Source: Gordius sp. MW1 (lineage: Eukaryota > Nematomorpha > Gordioida > Gordea > Gordiidae). Taken from it: DNA of 64,000 bases. The position numbers and the translations under genes were made by a program. How positions within the stretch are numbered: the first letter of the stretch is position 1; each line of letters opens with the position of its first letter. The notes under the pieces are model-generated. The model was not told the DNA's origin and ran no database searches. It saw only the letters and a list, made by a program, of their open reading frames with translations. The stretch is taken from positions 18,401,245-18,465,244 of the forward strand of contig OZ038528.1 of the NCBI GenBank assembly GCA_964036665.1, read 5' to 3'. This document shows, piece after piece, positions 24,299-36,500 of this stretch.

Positions 24299-26085
24299 TT
24301 TTTTTTTTTTTTTTAGATTCAATTGTTTATTTTATTATGCAAGATTTACATTAAATGAAACTAAAAACAACATAAAAATCATAGAGGTAAACATTCAAAA
24401 ATTGCCATAGCGTTGTAATGGCAAATAATCATTCCGATTTTCTGTTTTATAAAAAAAGTTTCCCTTTTGTCAAGGGTATTGGCAGCTATGCGGCGTCCCA
24501 ATTCCTTCAGGAGGGCTTGGGTTTTAGGACCTATTGTAGTGAGGGTAGTGGTCACTATGGGGGAGAAAAGGAGTGAGGAATTAAGTTCTGCGTATTTAGC
24601 GGATTTTAATCTTTCAGAATCAACAAGGGAGTCTTTGTTTTGGTTTGAGGGAGCAAAGGCATCCGGACAAGTGTAGTCCCAAGCTAGGCATAGCCCTTTT
24701 GCCCATGGGATGAGGGTCTGTCCATCAGGTCTCTTCTTGTCGCTAAGGCAAAGACCATTAGGCTCCAATTGGGAAGGAAAGCCCGCCTTTTTGAATGTCT
24801 TCTGTAGAAGAGCGTTAACGGATGTGTGCCGTAGAAATCTGGCCTTATTAAATTTGCAATGCAGGCCGTGGTGACCTTTTGTACCAACGGATGAGCCACA
24901 TAAGTTGCATTGATGAGAGGCAACTATATCGCATCCTAGGCGGAGCCCTGTTGCAATCCTGAACTCGTTGTTGGAGAGTTGAAGGTCATGAGTCCGACTT
25001 GGGATGGCCTCCAACCACTCGTGGCCGGACCTTGATGCGAAACTTCTTAAAGCTGGTAACTCCTCCAACGATGCGCCCGATATAAGAGTTTTAAGGGCAT
25101 GGTCGTAGAGAGGAGTGTTCCAACTCTTTTGAGAGTTTATGGTAGGGAATGGAGTGTTAGGGTCGGACAAAGAACTCCACATGTCGAGGGCGATTTGGGT
25201 GAAAGGATCTGGTTGATCGATTAGTATGTCGATGATTGGTTTGGCTGAAAGTCGACTCGAGATGAAGGCCGACAAAGCTACAAGAGAGGATGATCTCAGG
25301 CCCAAACCACCATATTTTGTGGGGAGACACGCTTGTTTCCATTGAGACCCAGTAAAAGAAAGGTTTGTGATTTCCTCGACAACATCTTTGAGTTTTTGGT
25401 CGAATAAAGATAGAGCACTGGGATTTAAGAATGAGGTGGATGACCTGAAGATATGATTTATCTTAGGTAAAGAATAGCAGTTTTTAATTAAAAAGAAAGC
25501 CTGGTGGGCTGGCAAGTAAGAAAGGAGGGGTTTGATTTCTACTAGTTTTTGGATTGTCTCTGTTAATAACTTGTTACAAGGGTGTGAGCCACCTATGGGA
25601 GATCCTAAGTGCGTTAGTTCGTTAGGGTGAATATGTTTGAAAGCGTCAAAGTATGGGTCTAGGCTTAAAGGGTCAGTATTGTTTTTGCAAACCTCGGTCT
25701 TGGTATGATTAAGATGGAGACCAATTTTTGAAGCTTCGACTTCAAGGTATGAAAGGGCTTCTTTGACGTCTTCTGCATTTCCTTTGATGGTACCATCGTC
25801 TAGGTACCACAAGTTGAGTGATAGATTATATTTAGAGGCTAGGTCTTCGGTCAGGGATTTTATACCTAGGCAGAATAGTAGGGGGCCTAGCGGGTCTCCT
25901 TGTTGAATGCCGTCACTCGATGCAATTATTTTGGAATTAAAGTTGAGCATGGAAGTAGGAGCGTAGCATGCGTTAAGGAAAATGGAGTACTCGGGAAGAA
26001 ATTTGTAAGCCTCTGTTAAGAAGTGTGACCTGTAGATAGTATTAAAGGCGTTTTTGAAGTCGATCTTAGCTAGGATTGTTTACTC
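24299..26085 (-). mobile_element. 5'-truncated non-LTR retrotransposon with restriction-like endonuclease-type C-terminus
   Basis: On the minus strand an open frame of more than 560 residues runs without a stop from about 26085 to 24379. The RT core shows KIDFKNAFN (motif A), GIQQGDPLGPLLFCL (motif B) and WYLDDGTIKG (motif C). Further on are CNLCGSS-GHHGLHCK, a Cys/His knuckle, then KRPDG and WDYTCPD about 16 residues later. Knuckle plus PD...D is the layout of restriction-like endonuclease LINEs (R2/R4/NeSL type); that assignment is inferred. A 16-base poly-A tail (T run 24299-24314 on the plus strand) with AATAAA-like sequence just before it marks the 3' end. The 5' part, including the N-terminus of the RT, is missing; truncation falls directly before motif A, next to an RTE scrap. 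The long intact frame suggests a fairly recent insertion. No clear target duplication found. Confidence 0.85.
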
Positions 26086-26144
26086 TAATCATCGCAGGTC
26101 TTGACATGCTATATAACTACACTAGATTAATAATGCTTGTTATT

Positions 26145-26712
26145 TATTGGGAATTCGCTCTCTACAAACATCTGGTCAAAAAGAGTCGTCATGGTCGTGA
26201 CTCCTTCCCGGCATCTCATTAGGAATTCCATCTAAAGTCATTAGCTTTTCCTTTTTGCATTTTTTTCTTTTGTGTGCTAATTTCATCCTCCTGAAAGAAT
26301 TTGACCTTACTTATGTTTGGCTTAATATAGAGAGGGGAACATTCATATTACTTATAATTTGCTTTCCATTACCTCTTTCAGCTTGTATAAGGTTCAACCT
26401 CCTCGTTTTTGACCATTTTCTCCGACATCGCGACTTTTTTTTCTCCCTTTTAATGGCCAATATGTACATTCCCTATTGCCCCGACCTCCTTGGCGGCTCT
26501 CTTGGAATTACTGATAATCCTCCGACTTTTGAAATATGCCAGCGCTATACAGAATTTTCTATCTTTTGATAAAATTCCTTTCCGTTTGATCCCACGCCAT
26601 AATTCCCTATTAAAACCTTTGCCTCCTTTGGTCTGTCATATAAAATTGAACCACCGTTTCCTTTATTAGCGTTTCCCAATCGTCGTCTATGTTCCGTTCC
26701 CAATTCCTGACA
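26145..26712 (-). mobile_element. Decayed RTE LINE fragment
   Basis: This segment parallels 4100-4790 of the full RTE copy: shared stretches include GGTCGTGACTCC/GGTGGTGACTCC, CTTTTTGCAT, CATCGCGACTTTT and CCCAATCGTCGTC. It covers the linker and the start of the RT, is full of stops and has no open frame of note. It lies directly 5' of the truncated LINE at 24299-26085. Confidence 0.75.
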
Positions 26713-27592
26713 TGCAATTACTTACGAAATTAACAATTATCAAATTTATCATCAAATTCTCTACCAATGTCAGCATTTAATAATACAATTTTAAATAATT
26801 CGTATTATGTTATCTGCACAAAAACTAGCAATCTTATTAAAGGCCGACAAAAGACCGTTTATACATAAATGCACTAAACCAAAATGGATAACGTGTTTAT
26901 TTTTGTGTGGGTATATATATTTATCAACAATTATTGGTTTGGATGATGTACATAGTTAAAATCAATTTATGTAATAATTTATTTTTACAATTGTCCTAAA
27001 TTATGTGTATAATAAATTGTTCGATTCTAATATATTTATAATAATCATGGATCGAAAAAACACGTCCTTAATATATAATACTTTAATATTTTTGAGGCAT
27101 ATCTTACTAATTGCAAAACACAGCTTCAAGTGAAATCAACAATTCTAGATAAATATATATAGATATAATATGAAGTGTAGGGTAAGTAAAGGTGTTTTCG
27201 GTTGTTTACTAGAATATTATATAATTTATAACTTTCAAGCAATCAACAGATAAAAATTGGGGAAAGAGTGTTTAAAATGTCGGCAAAAGTGTTAACAAAT
27301 TCCATAAACAAAACAATATTTCATGAATGTATATATAATTATATGCATGTAAAAGGTAATCCGTTCTAAAGCGTGATTCAAAGATCGCGGATAATGGTGC
27401 ATGAAGATATTTGCTTTTGGGTCAAAGGGGGGAGGGGTTCGACGTTACTAATGCGCAAGATATTCCAGAAACAATATATTAATTCAAGTAATACTTTATA
27501 CCAATAAATATGACCAAATTGACTCCTGATGTATTCACATCATTACCTTAAGGTAAAAAGGGTAAAAACTATTATTTTAATAATATAGTGAG
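26713..27592. other. 3' flank of the nuclear factor I gene
   Basis: AT-rich sequence on the 3' side of the minus-strand NFI gene. It probably includes its 3' UTR, but I cannot place the polyadenylation site. Nothing else is recognisable. Confidence 0.3.
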
Positions 27593-30500
27593 TTAAGTCG
27601 CGACCGGTGTTAGAATTTCGGGAAGTCCTTTACTCCCATCCCCGCCCCGCACTTCAAAGTTGACTAAGCTATTTTCCATCGAACTATTACCCGAAGAGGA
27701 TGAGCCTATATCGTGAATTGCATCGACGAGGGTGCTTTTATTGCTTTCTTTCTTGAAGGAGTTACCGTTGCTATTGATATTAGGCGTTGTCGATGGGTTA
27801 GTGGAGGGGGTAGGAGGGATGGGGGCACTATTACTTTTCATGCACAATTTATCCTCGTCCAAACCGGGGTCATTTTGTTTGTCTTGGACCTGATTTCCTA
27901 GCGGGTCTGCCCCTCCCCCGCTCCCGTTAATACTGTAATTGCTAGCGTGAAGTTGGGTATTATTGGTCGTCGATGGTTGAAGGCCGTTATTGATAGCCGA
28001 GGAGCCCTGAGATACGTTAACCACGTTAGCCTTTTCGTCTAATGAATTTTTAACAATCGGATTTCAATTTAATTTACGGGCTCGAAGTAAAAGTTTTTGA
28101 CAAGAATATGAGCATGCCCATTCTATTTAAAGATCTATGAATAAGTCATTTAATTTAAAATCATATAACCATGATAAATTTGTATTCCTATCCAAGATTT
28201 TGCCACATATTTTAAAGAATGTTAAAAAAGGAATCGAATCCGAAATTACAATAACTATTCTCAAAGGTCAATGTTTTTGTAAATATTCAAAGCCAAACTT
28301 GATCTACCATTTTGCTCATCGGCCAAAACGACGGGGAGTAGACTAGATAGTACGGAATAATCCATGGATTCATCAAGCCCCAAGAAAGGTGGATTAAACC
28401 TTGGGGTCGGAGTCGATCTGGGCGTATTTCTCGGAGTTGTGAGGGGCGAGGCGAATAAATTGAAGGCAGTAGGACTCACGATACCGCTCAAATTTATGGG
28501 ACTGAAGTTCGTGTAAGAGAACACCTATTAATGGTAACATTGAAATGCAATTAGTTGGAAAATCGGTATTTGATGTCAAAATTCCGCAAGTTTGATGAGT
28601 GGAGCAAAAATCTATATTGATAAGTTAATCTAACGTAATTTCTACTTAAAGGAAGCTATAAAAATAACTTAGACTTAGAATACCCCATATATAACAACAA
28701 GCGCTTCATAGATGAACACAACTGCTTAAAGTGCTTACAAATAATTATATTTAGCCTTTAATTATCAAGAATTAACCTAAAAACGAGCTTAAGTAAAGAA
28801 ATGACGTACCTGGTTAGGGTTAAAGTTTGAGGCTTGTTGTAGCATGGGGTGCAGGCTATTTTCGTTTCGCAGGCCTCCAAGCAGGGTGCCCATGAGGGAA
28901 AGTGAATTGGAGTTTTCGGAATGAAACATTTCTCCAGAATTAAGGCGAGATGCGTTACGTATAGCATAGTCTAAGAGGCGCCCAAAATAAGATACAATAT
29001 ATAAACGATATAAAGATATTAAAGAAATGTTATATCTTTCGTGATATAACATGAACTCTAATAAAAAACGCTGTGCATTTTGGGGCTCTATCAACGATAT
29101 AAAACATTCAAAAAAATCTTAGGCATCTAAATTTTCCCTTTATATGATTGCCTCATACGCTGAATACACATCTTAATCCTAAAGCTTCTTAAGGTAGCAT
29201 AACGTCTCAATCTTAAAACTACAAATTTTATCATGTTAAATTATATTAATGCAGAATGGGGATCTTAAACAATGCAGAGTTTGGCAAAAAAAACTTATTC
29301 ATTTACGACAATATTTTTAAAAGCAATTAGATAATGTAATTTAAGTTTAAGGTTGAAATAAGATTAATAAGCTTAAAAAGGTATCGTATCCGGAGATACG
29401 AAGATGAAGATATCTTCCCACCTCATCTTATTCAAAAGTTAAGAGTTCAACACGCGGTACAATTCTTTTGATCTTACACATTGTACACTCATAGCGTAGA
29501 CCATTATTTTTTACATTTAATTTCTAGTACGCGTATGTTATCCCCCCCCCTGATTATACGTGTTTGTTATTTTGTATCAATACGCGTGTGATCATATTGA
29601 TAATTTTGATATCGATCATTCAGGATTGATATACATTAACATAATTTTTCTTGTAATAAATTAGATTGGCGAAATGTAGAGCGGTAAAGTTATCTTTATT
29701 TAGTGGCTTTAAGCCCGGCCATCCCACAACAATATTTCCCCCAATATTCCTTTATACTCCCCCAATTAATTCCTAATAATTCTTCCTTCAAATATTTGTA
29801 AATCGTGTTCCTTCCACAAATGCGATAAAAGGCTAATTTTTATTAAACACATACTCCGGTTTAAATGGTTCAAATTTTTCGAGGTTTGGGTAATAGTTTT
29901 AATTGTTGCTTTAAGTGTAACAACTACAGCAATATAATTATTTGTTTACAATTTTGACGCAAAAAAGCACTTTTTATCTTAAACTAATTTATCGACCAAA
30001 GCCTTAAGTAATAGCGTGCATAAACTTATGAGCTGATTTACAAAATGATTTGGCAAAACCGAAGGTCGACCAAACAAAACCCAGCCCTTTTTACAACACC
30101 ACGCTTAAAATCCCAACTAAAACTACCTATGGCATCCCTTCGATCTTCGTCCATCTCTTCTTCGGATGAACCAGCCCCGCTATTGGCTTTGTTTTTGCCG
30201 GGGTAGGGGGCGTTAGTAGAGTTGGGTTGGTGCGATGATGATGCAGATAGGTAATAGCTCTGGGCACCGGGTCCTGAAAGGGCTGTTGGTCCGTTGCAAG
30301 GTCCACTCTGACCCACCATTGAAACGAAAGGTGGCGCCGAGCCCGGAAAGATCATACCTAAGTATTAGAAGTATGAATAATTTTAAAAAAATCCCTCAGT
30401 TAAACCAACCCATAACCATAGTATACATAAAATGCATGGGCGTAGCCATGGGGGGGGGGCAGGGAGGAGCGGCTGCCACACTCTAAATCTTTATTAAATG

Positions 30501-33500
30501 ATGGCTAAAATTTCAAAAAAATGTTCATTTTGCCCCTCCCTAAATCATTTTTGCCCCCCTCTGGTTCCAATGCTGGCTAAGCCCATGATGAAATGCCTGA
30601 TTGCGTTAGAAAGAATGTAGTCTTAAATCAGGCACGAATGACCGAAGTGTTGAAAGGTTTAAACATTTTAGAGTGGGATATGGGTTAAAATTGCAATAAA
30701 ACTTGAAACATTTTAGGTTGTAAATATCTCAAATAAAGACATTTATCCCTATTAGTCTGTTTTAATTAAAATGTTAAATTTTTTATTCTGGTTTTTTTCC
30801 GAATTGACTTTTTGAAATAACATATTTTTTGACTTATGTCTAAATTAAAATAATTTGGTGACGGGAGGTGGCCAGGTCACTTATATTTAATGTAAAAAAG
30901 CGGTCATGAATTCAATTTTTGCCAATGTATTAACAAATATATAATTACAGCTAATTTTTAAATGATAAAATACATTTTTTAACGAATTTTTAAGGCCTGG
31001 TTATAAAAATTTAAAATTTTTCCTATTTTTAAGCAAATTGATAAATCTAGAAATCGTATTTATTATATGGATACCGTTTTTAATTCGACTTTAATAAGTG
31101 ACCAATATAACCTCCGATTACGGCTTGTGTCGTAAAATAATAGTGACGAAATAACGATTTATCTATTTGGATTTTTGGTTAGTTTGACCTGTGCTAAAAT
31201 AAATCTTCAAATTAAGCACGGGGGGCTCATACATTTATTGACTACGCACTTGGCTTGTTATGCAATTTAGTAATGTGTCAGTCAAACACCTCTTTACGCT
31301 TTATGACATATATACGCGTTGACTTAAGATTAGAAACATATTGGCATCCTCGACGCATAACATAGCGACGATTAGCGCGAAGTAAATTTTTACTCGGGCT
31401 CAATTTTTAATCATATAAAGGTAGATATTTTGAAATTTTGATAAAAATTAATTTTTATATATTTTAAAATTTATTCGACAAAAATATTTTTTTGAACATG
31501 GGCGCAGCAGCCAACATTGGAATTAGAGGGGAGCAATAATGATTTAGGGAGGGGCAAAATGAATATTTTTTGAAATTTTAGCCATAAGTTTAATAAATTT
31601 CAACAAATTTTTGGATTTTTAGGAGAGTAGGCGCCCCTCCTTGACTACGCCCGTGTTTTTGAAGCTTTAATAAAAGACGATTAACAAATTTAAAATGATA
31701 AATTTCTGTGATATTAATTAGACAGTTTTTAAAAGCAAAATTTTATACCGTAATGACTCAATGTGGCGGCAGCTGCTGCAGCCCCGGCCCGTAATTGTTG
31801 ACTAGCTGAAATGGTAGACGCTGCTGGGGGTGATAATACTACAATTTTGGGTGCGTTCTCAAACAATCTTTTAGTCGGAGAGAGGCGCGAGGCATGGTTT
31901 TGCGTTGATGTACCCTATTAAAAATTATAAATATATATTTCATAGATAATAAGGTTTTACAAGTTTCTATAGATTTATGTAAAATGTTATGAGTTTTTGG
32001 AAATTTAAAGTTCAAACTATAATCTCCTCGGTAAGAAAAAGTAATCTATAGTATATACTACAAATACTTTAAAAATCTTATAGGCGATATATTTAACAGT
32101 TCAATTACTTAGACTAAGTAAAAGCCTTTATATATTAACAAACATTTCACTCCAAAAGGCTAATATGATAACAATCGTTTGGCGTTTGTTTAAAGTGACA
32201 AATTTACCTCTGATTATAATTAATAGCTCGATATAAAGAAGATTAAATAGCTAAAAGCGACTTTCTCATTTTAAAGCATAATAATAAAATGATAAGTTTT
32301 TTAACATTAAGTAAATTAATATCAAACGTTTTGGGTCATTCGTCAGCCAAGATAGCAACCAAAATATATTAGCTATTAGGCTTTACATATTCTAATAGCA
32401 AATTTAATGTAATAGGTGTGTAAACTGATTTCACATTCGTTGTTGTCGAAAATTATTAGTAGAACCTGCTCCATCCAATAAATTAAATGATTTCAAACTC
32501 GTCTACCAATGTTTTACTTTCCTAACGATCATATTGTACACAAAATAGACATAACCGCGTAACTATTTGCGTACCAAGGTAGGAGGAATGTTCATATTTT
32601 GCTGCGGTTGGGGGTAACGCAGAGAAGGCATGTTAGGCATGGAGGAGTTTAATGCTTTGGAGGAAATATTGTCACCCGAAGTCGAATTAATACTGTTGTG
32701 TTGACGGGAATTCATTTCGGACGGGCTCTCCCCATTTTTCTCCTTATCTAATAAAAGCCAACATCACAAGATGTATGACAGCTGAAATATATCAAATTTC
32801 AATGTCTAACTTAATTCTATAAAAAATCATTGGGATAAAAGTCAAACTGAACCATAATCTTCGCAGCTCAGTTAGCCATAGAAAATCAAAATCTGTTAGC
32901 TATAATCAAGCCCATGATATACACTATAATATCAACGCATATATAAGCATAGGAGTGTCAAAATTAATTGAAATCAGTTAAAATTTAGCGAGCCCGTCCA
33001 AAAATTATAAAACTGTTAGAAAATAACATGACTTATTTGACATTCTAAATTCCATAAGCTATTATTACCGATTAGCCCAGTGAAACCGGTATGTGCTCCC
33101 CCAATGTTGGAAAAGGAAGAGTAATTGGCATTATTGCACGTGTACTGTAGTTGCTGCTGTTGACTAGGGTTCGTCATTTGAGACGGTTTTATGGATGCGG
33201 CTTCGTTAATGGATTGGGATGGGGTGGAACGCATCGAACCCCCTAGCGGGGAACCGTTGTTGTACAGGTTGACGTTGGAAAAGTGATTTTTGACTAGAAA
33301 TACAATTGAAGCAAACTTTTAAGCTGGGCCAGAGGTGTAAACTAAATTTATATGCTAACATTTTGAGAGACTAGCTATTATATATGGGTGCAATAAGCCA
33401 CCCTAAACATCCGGGTGATCAGTCTATCAAATTTGTGATTACGGTTAAAATGTAGAAAAGGGATAACTAGATTGTCAAAAAAATGATAAGATTCGCCATT

Positions 33501-36500
33501 AAATGAAAATTTTTGCGAATATTTGTGTGGAATTTAAAAGACAATAGCTGTATTTTCTCCGAAAGCAACAAGAGCTTTAACAGATTCTGTAAAAACACTA
33601 TGAAAATTGACAACTCTAAAAAGCGCTGCTAAGAATCCCGATTTCAGCAAACTTTATGATAAAGCATAAAGGCTAACAAGTTTTGACCTAAAAGTGAGTA
33701 TGCAATTTAATGTCAAACTAAAATTAGTACATATTCTTAATTTGATGTAAAAAAATAAAAAAATTACAGGGTTGAGTTTCAAGTCTCCCATAAGTCACTC
33801 TAAGATTTAAATCGATGTCGGGTCGGGTAAAAACGTAGTTGAGTAATAATTAAAATAATTGGACAAAACCTGCTGCAATTTAAAAAAAAATTTAATAACG
33901 AGAGAATATAAGAATATTACAGATTAATAGAAAGGCTAGTCTTACCTATAGGATTATCGCTGGAACGCCAATTGATGCCGTCACTTAGCATGCCCTGTTG
34001 AATATACTCGTCAGCATTGGACATAGAGTAGGAACTTCGTTTTTGTCCTTTCCTGCAATAATAAAATTACATGTTAAAATGCTTAACATGAAAATGGATA
34101 TTTTCCAAACAAATTACCAGAATTACTGTTTTAATAGTTAGAATGGCAAATGTTTAATCCTAAACGTAATCCAACCCATACACTTACCTTAATTTATATT
34201 GCAAAACCTGTCCCCCAGAATGTACCCTTTTTACACTACCGAATTCTCGGTATCAAATCAGGCATTGATAGCATTTTGTGTTTTAATTACAAAAATAGTG
34301 TGGCTTATTAATAATTTTGACATATTTTTTCAACTAAGGCTCCAATCATACCAGCAAGCACTCATAAATTTTTTATTATCAAAACCTTCAATCATAATTT
34401 GGCCTATAGTGAACCTATAGAGTAAGGTGTGTGTACCTGAAATTTAAAAGTTTTTTTTTGCAAAAAGTGTATTAGCAAACTCGTCATAACCATATACTTT
34501 ATGAAGCATTGGGGAAATATTTAAACGTTATTATGCCAGAGGTGTCAATAAATTTAAACAATAAAATTTATAAAATTGGATAGCAAACACTACTTAATAC
34601 AAAATTTATTTTTATTTTACGCTATCAAAGAGATAAATAAAACTAAATTTCAGTTTTCACGAGAATCAAATGTCCCACTAAAAGCTCTCACCTATTAAGG
34701 TCTTGGGACGAAGACGGACCGGTCCCACTGGGAGTCGATTTCATTTGCCCGTTCGCGCCTAAAGCCGTAAAAGCTCGGCCCGGCTGCACATTTTGATGTT
34801 GATTTTGCTGTAACTGCTGCTGCTGCTGCAACAAAAGTTGATGATGTTGCTGTTGTTGTTTCAATTGAATTTGTTGTTGGAGGAGAAAGGAAGGGTCGTG
34901 ACCAGATTTAGTGGAGGAATTTAGAGAACTCGTAGATCCACCACAAGCATTCCCAGCCCCGTTTTGAAGCGAAGATATTTTGCTACCGTGATGCGGGGTT
35001 GAAGGAGAAGCCATTTCCCGTTTCACACCGTTGTTGCCGTTGAATGGATTTTGCTGTTGTTGTTGTTGATGATGTTGTTGCCCGTTGACGACGGAGTGTT
35101 GTGTACCGTGGGACGGGGTTCCGTTATAGGGGTTGGGGTGATGGGCGGAAGCACCGGGCCCACCGTTTGGGTAATGGGAGAGATCGACGATGGATTCTAA
35201 AGTAAATTTAGGCGTAAAAGGTGATCTATAGCGTTTCAAGTGTGGAGAAAAGGCTTGAAATGCTTTTAGTGAGATGTAACGGTGCTTAAATTATTAATAT
35301 TGATAATTTTTGATTGCTAGGATTTCGCCGAGACTGGCAAATTCGGCCTGAGTGATTTAAAACCACTCAAAAAGGGTAAAAAATTTAAAATTAAGTTGAG
35401 TGGTTAATGAGCGAATAATTAGGGATGAATGTTATGCTTAAAATATTTAGACGTTTAAAAATTAAAAGAATCCATATTGGCAAAAGGTAGAGTTTTTAAG
35501 ATCTTTGCGTTGGCCTCTCATTTGTTAGGAGGTAGGTATTACTTTCAAGCAAAACTCGGGTATAGCCTCAAATTGTGGCAAAAATGTGAATTTGTGTTAA
35601 TATAACTTGAAAAATACCTACATAAGTTCAATCGTCGGTATAATGATAATATAGCATTATGGGCGATAAAACTAACCCGAGGAAAGCTTGGCCAGCTCGT
35701 TTGCCGTAAAGGGACCCGTTTGGTAGACCACGGGGTCTAGGCAATGGTAGGCGCATCGGCATGTCAGTAAACCTTCTAAGAAGTTCCAGAATATAAGATA
35801 TAAAACTATCAACCTACCATGAGTATAAAAAACACGCACAAACTAGCAAAGAGAACTAATATAAATCTTTTGATTAATCCTTAAAAAATTCTGCGACAAA
35901 TGGCACGAGGATGGCTTAAAAGAATTATGGACGAGAAGAAAGGTCATGACCAAATCATCGTAAATTAAACAAATTCAACAAGTATAATATACAGAAAACA
36001 CGCATACAAACAAATAGTGTCGCGCTAATAAATCTCTTGTCACCAAATTTCAAACTACCCCTTCTGAAATCGCAAGAAAGAGCCGCGCTCATAAAAAAAG
36101 TGACGTTAATTGCTAAAGCGCTTAAATCATGGAAAAAAAACGCGCGCGTTCATTTACTGTGTTGCTGAGGGTTCACTATGACAGACGTCGATTCGCTAAC
36201 GATTTTTTGGCACGTCCGACAAAAATCGCACAACGGCTCTACAAACAGGCGAAACGACGAAAAAATGAAATGGAATTAATTATAAAACCGAAAATCGTGT
36301 AATGAATGTTTAGTATTGAAAGAGGGAGGAGATGAAATGTATAATAGATATTCTATAGGCATGCTTGTTTATGCTATTAGTAGACATTATTTCATTCATC
36401 ACTCTATAGTCCCTGTAGCGTCGCTGCGCGCTAGATTAAAATCGCTTCAAGGTGTTTTACAAATTAAGCTAGGCGCAGCCTAACGTCAGCTTAAGGCATC

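Noticed and set aside
27713-27901. Plus-strand open frame opposite the last NFI exon
   Set aside because: It is a shadow of the exon 28038-27593, which fits NFI in phase.
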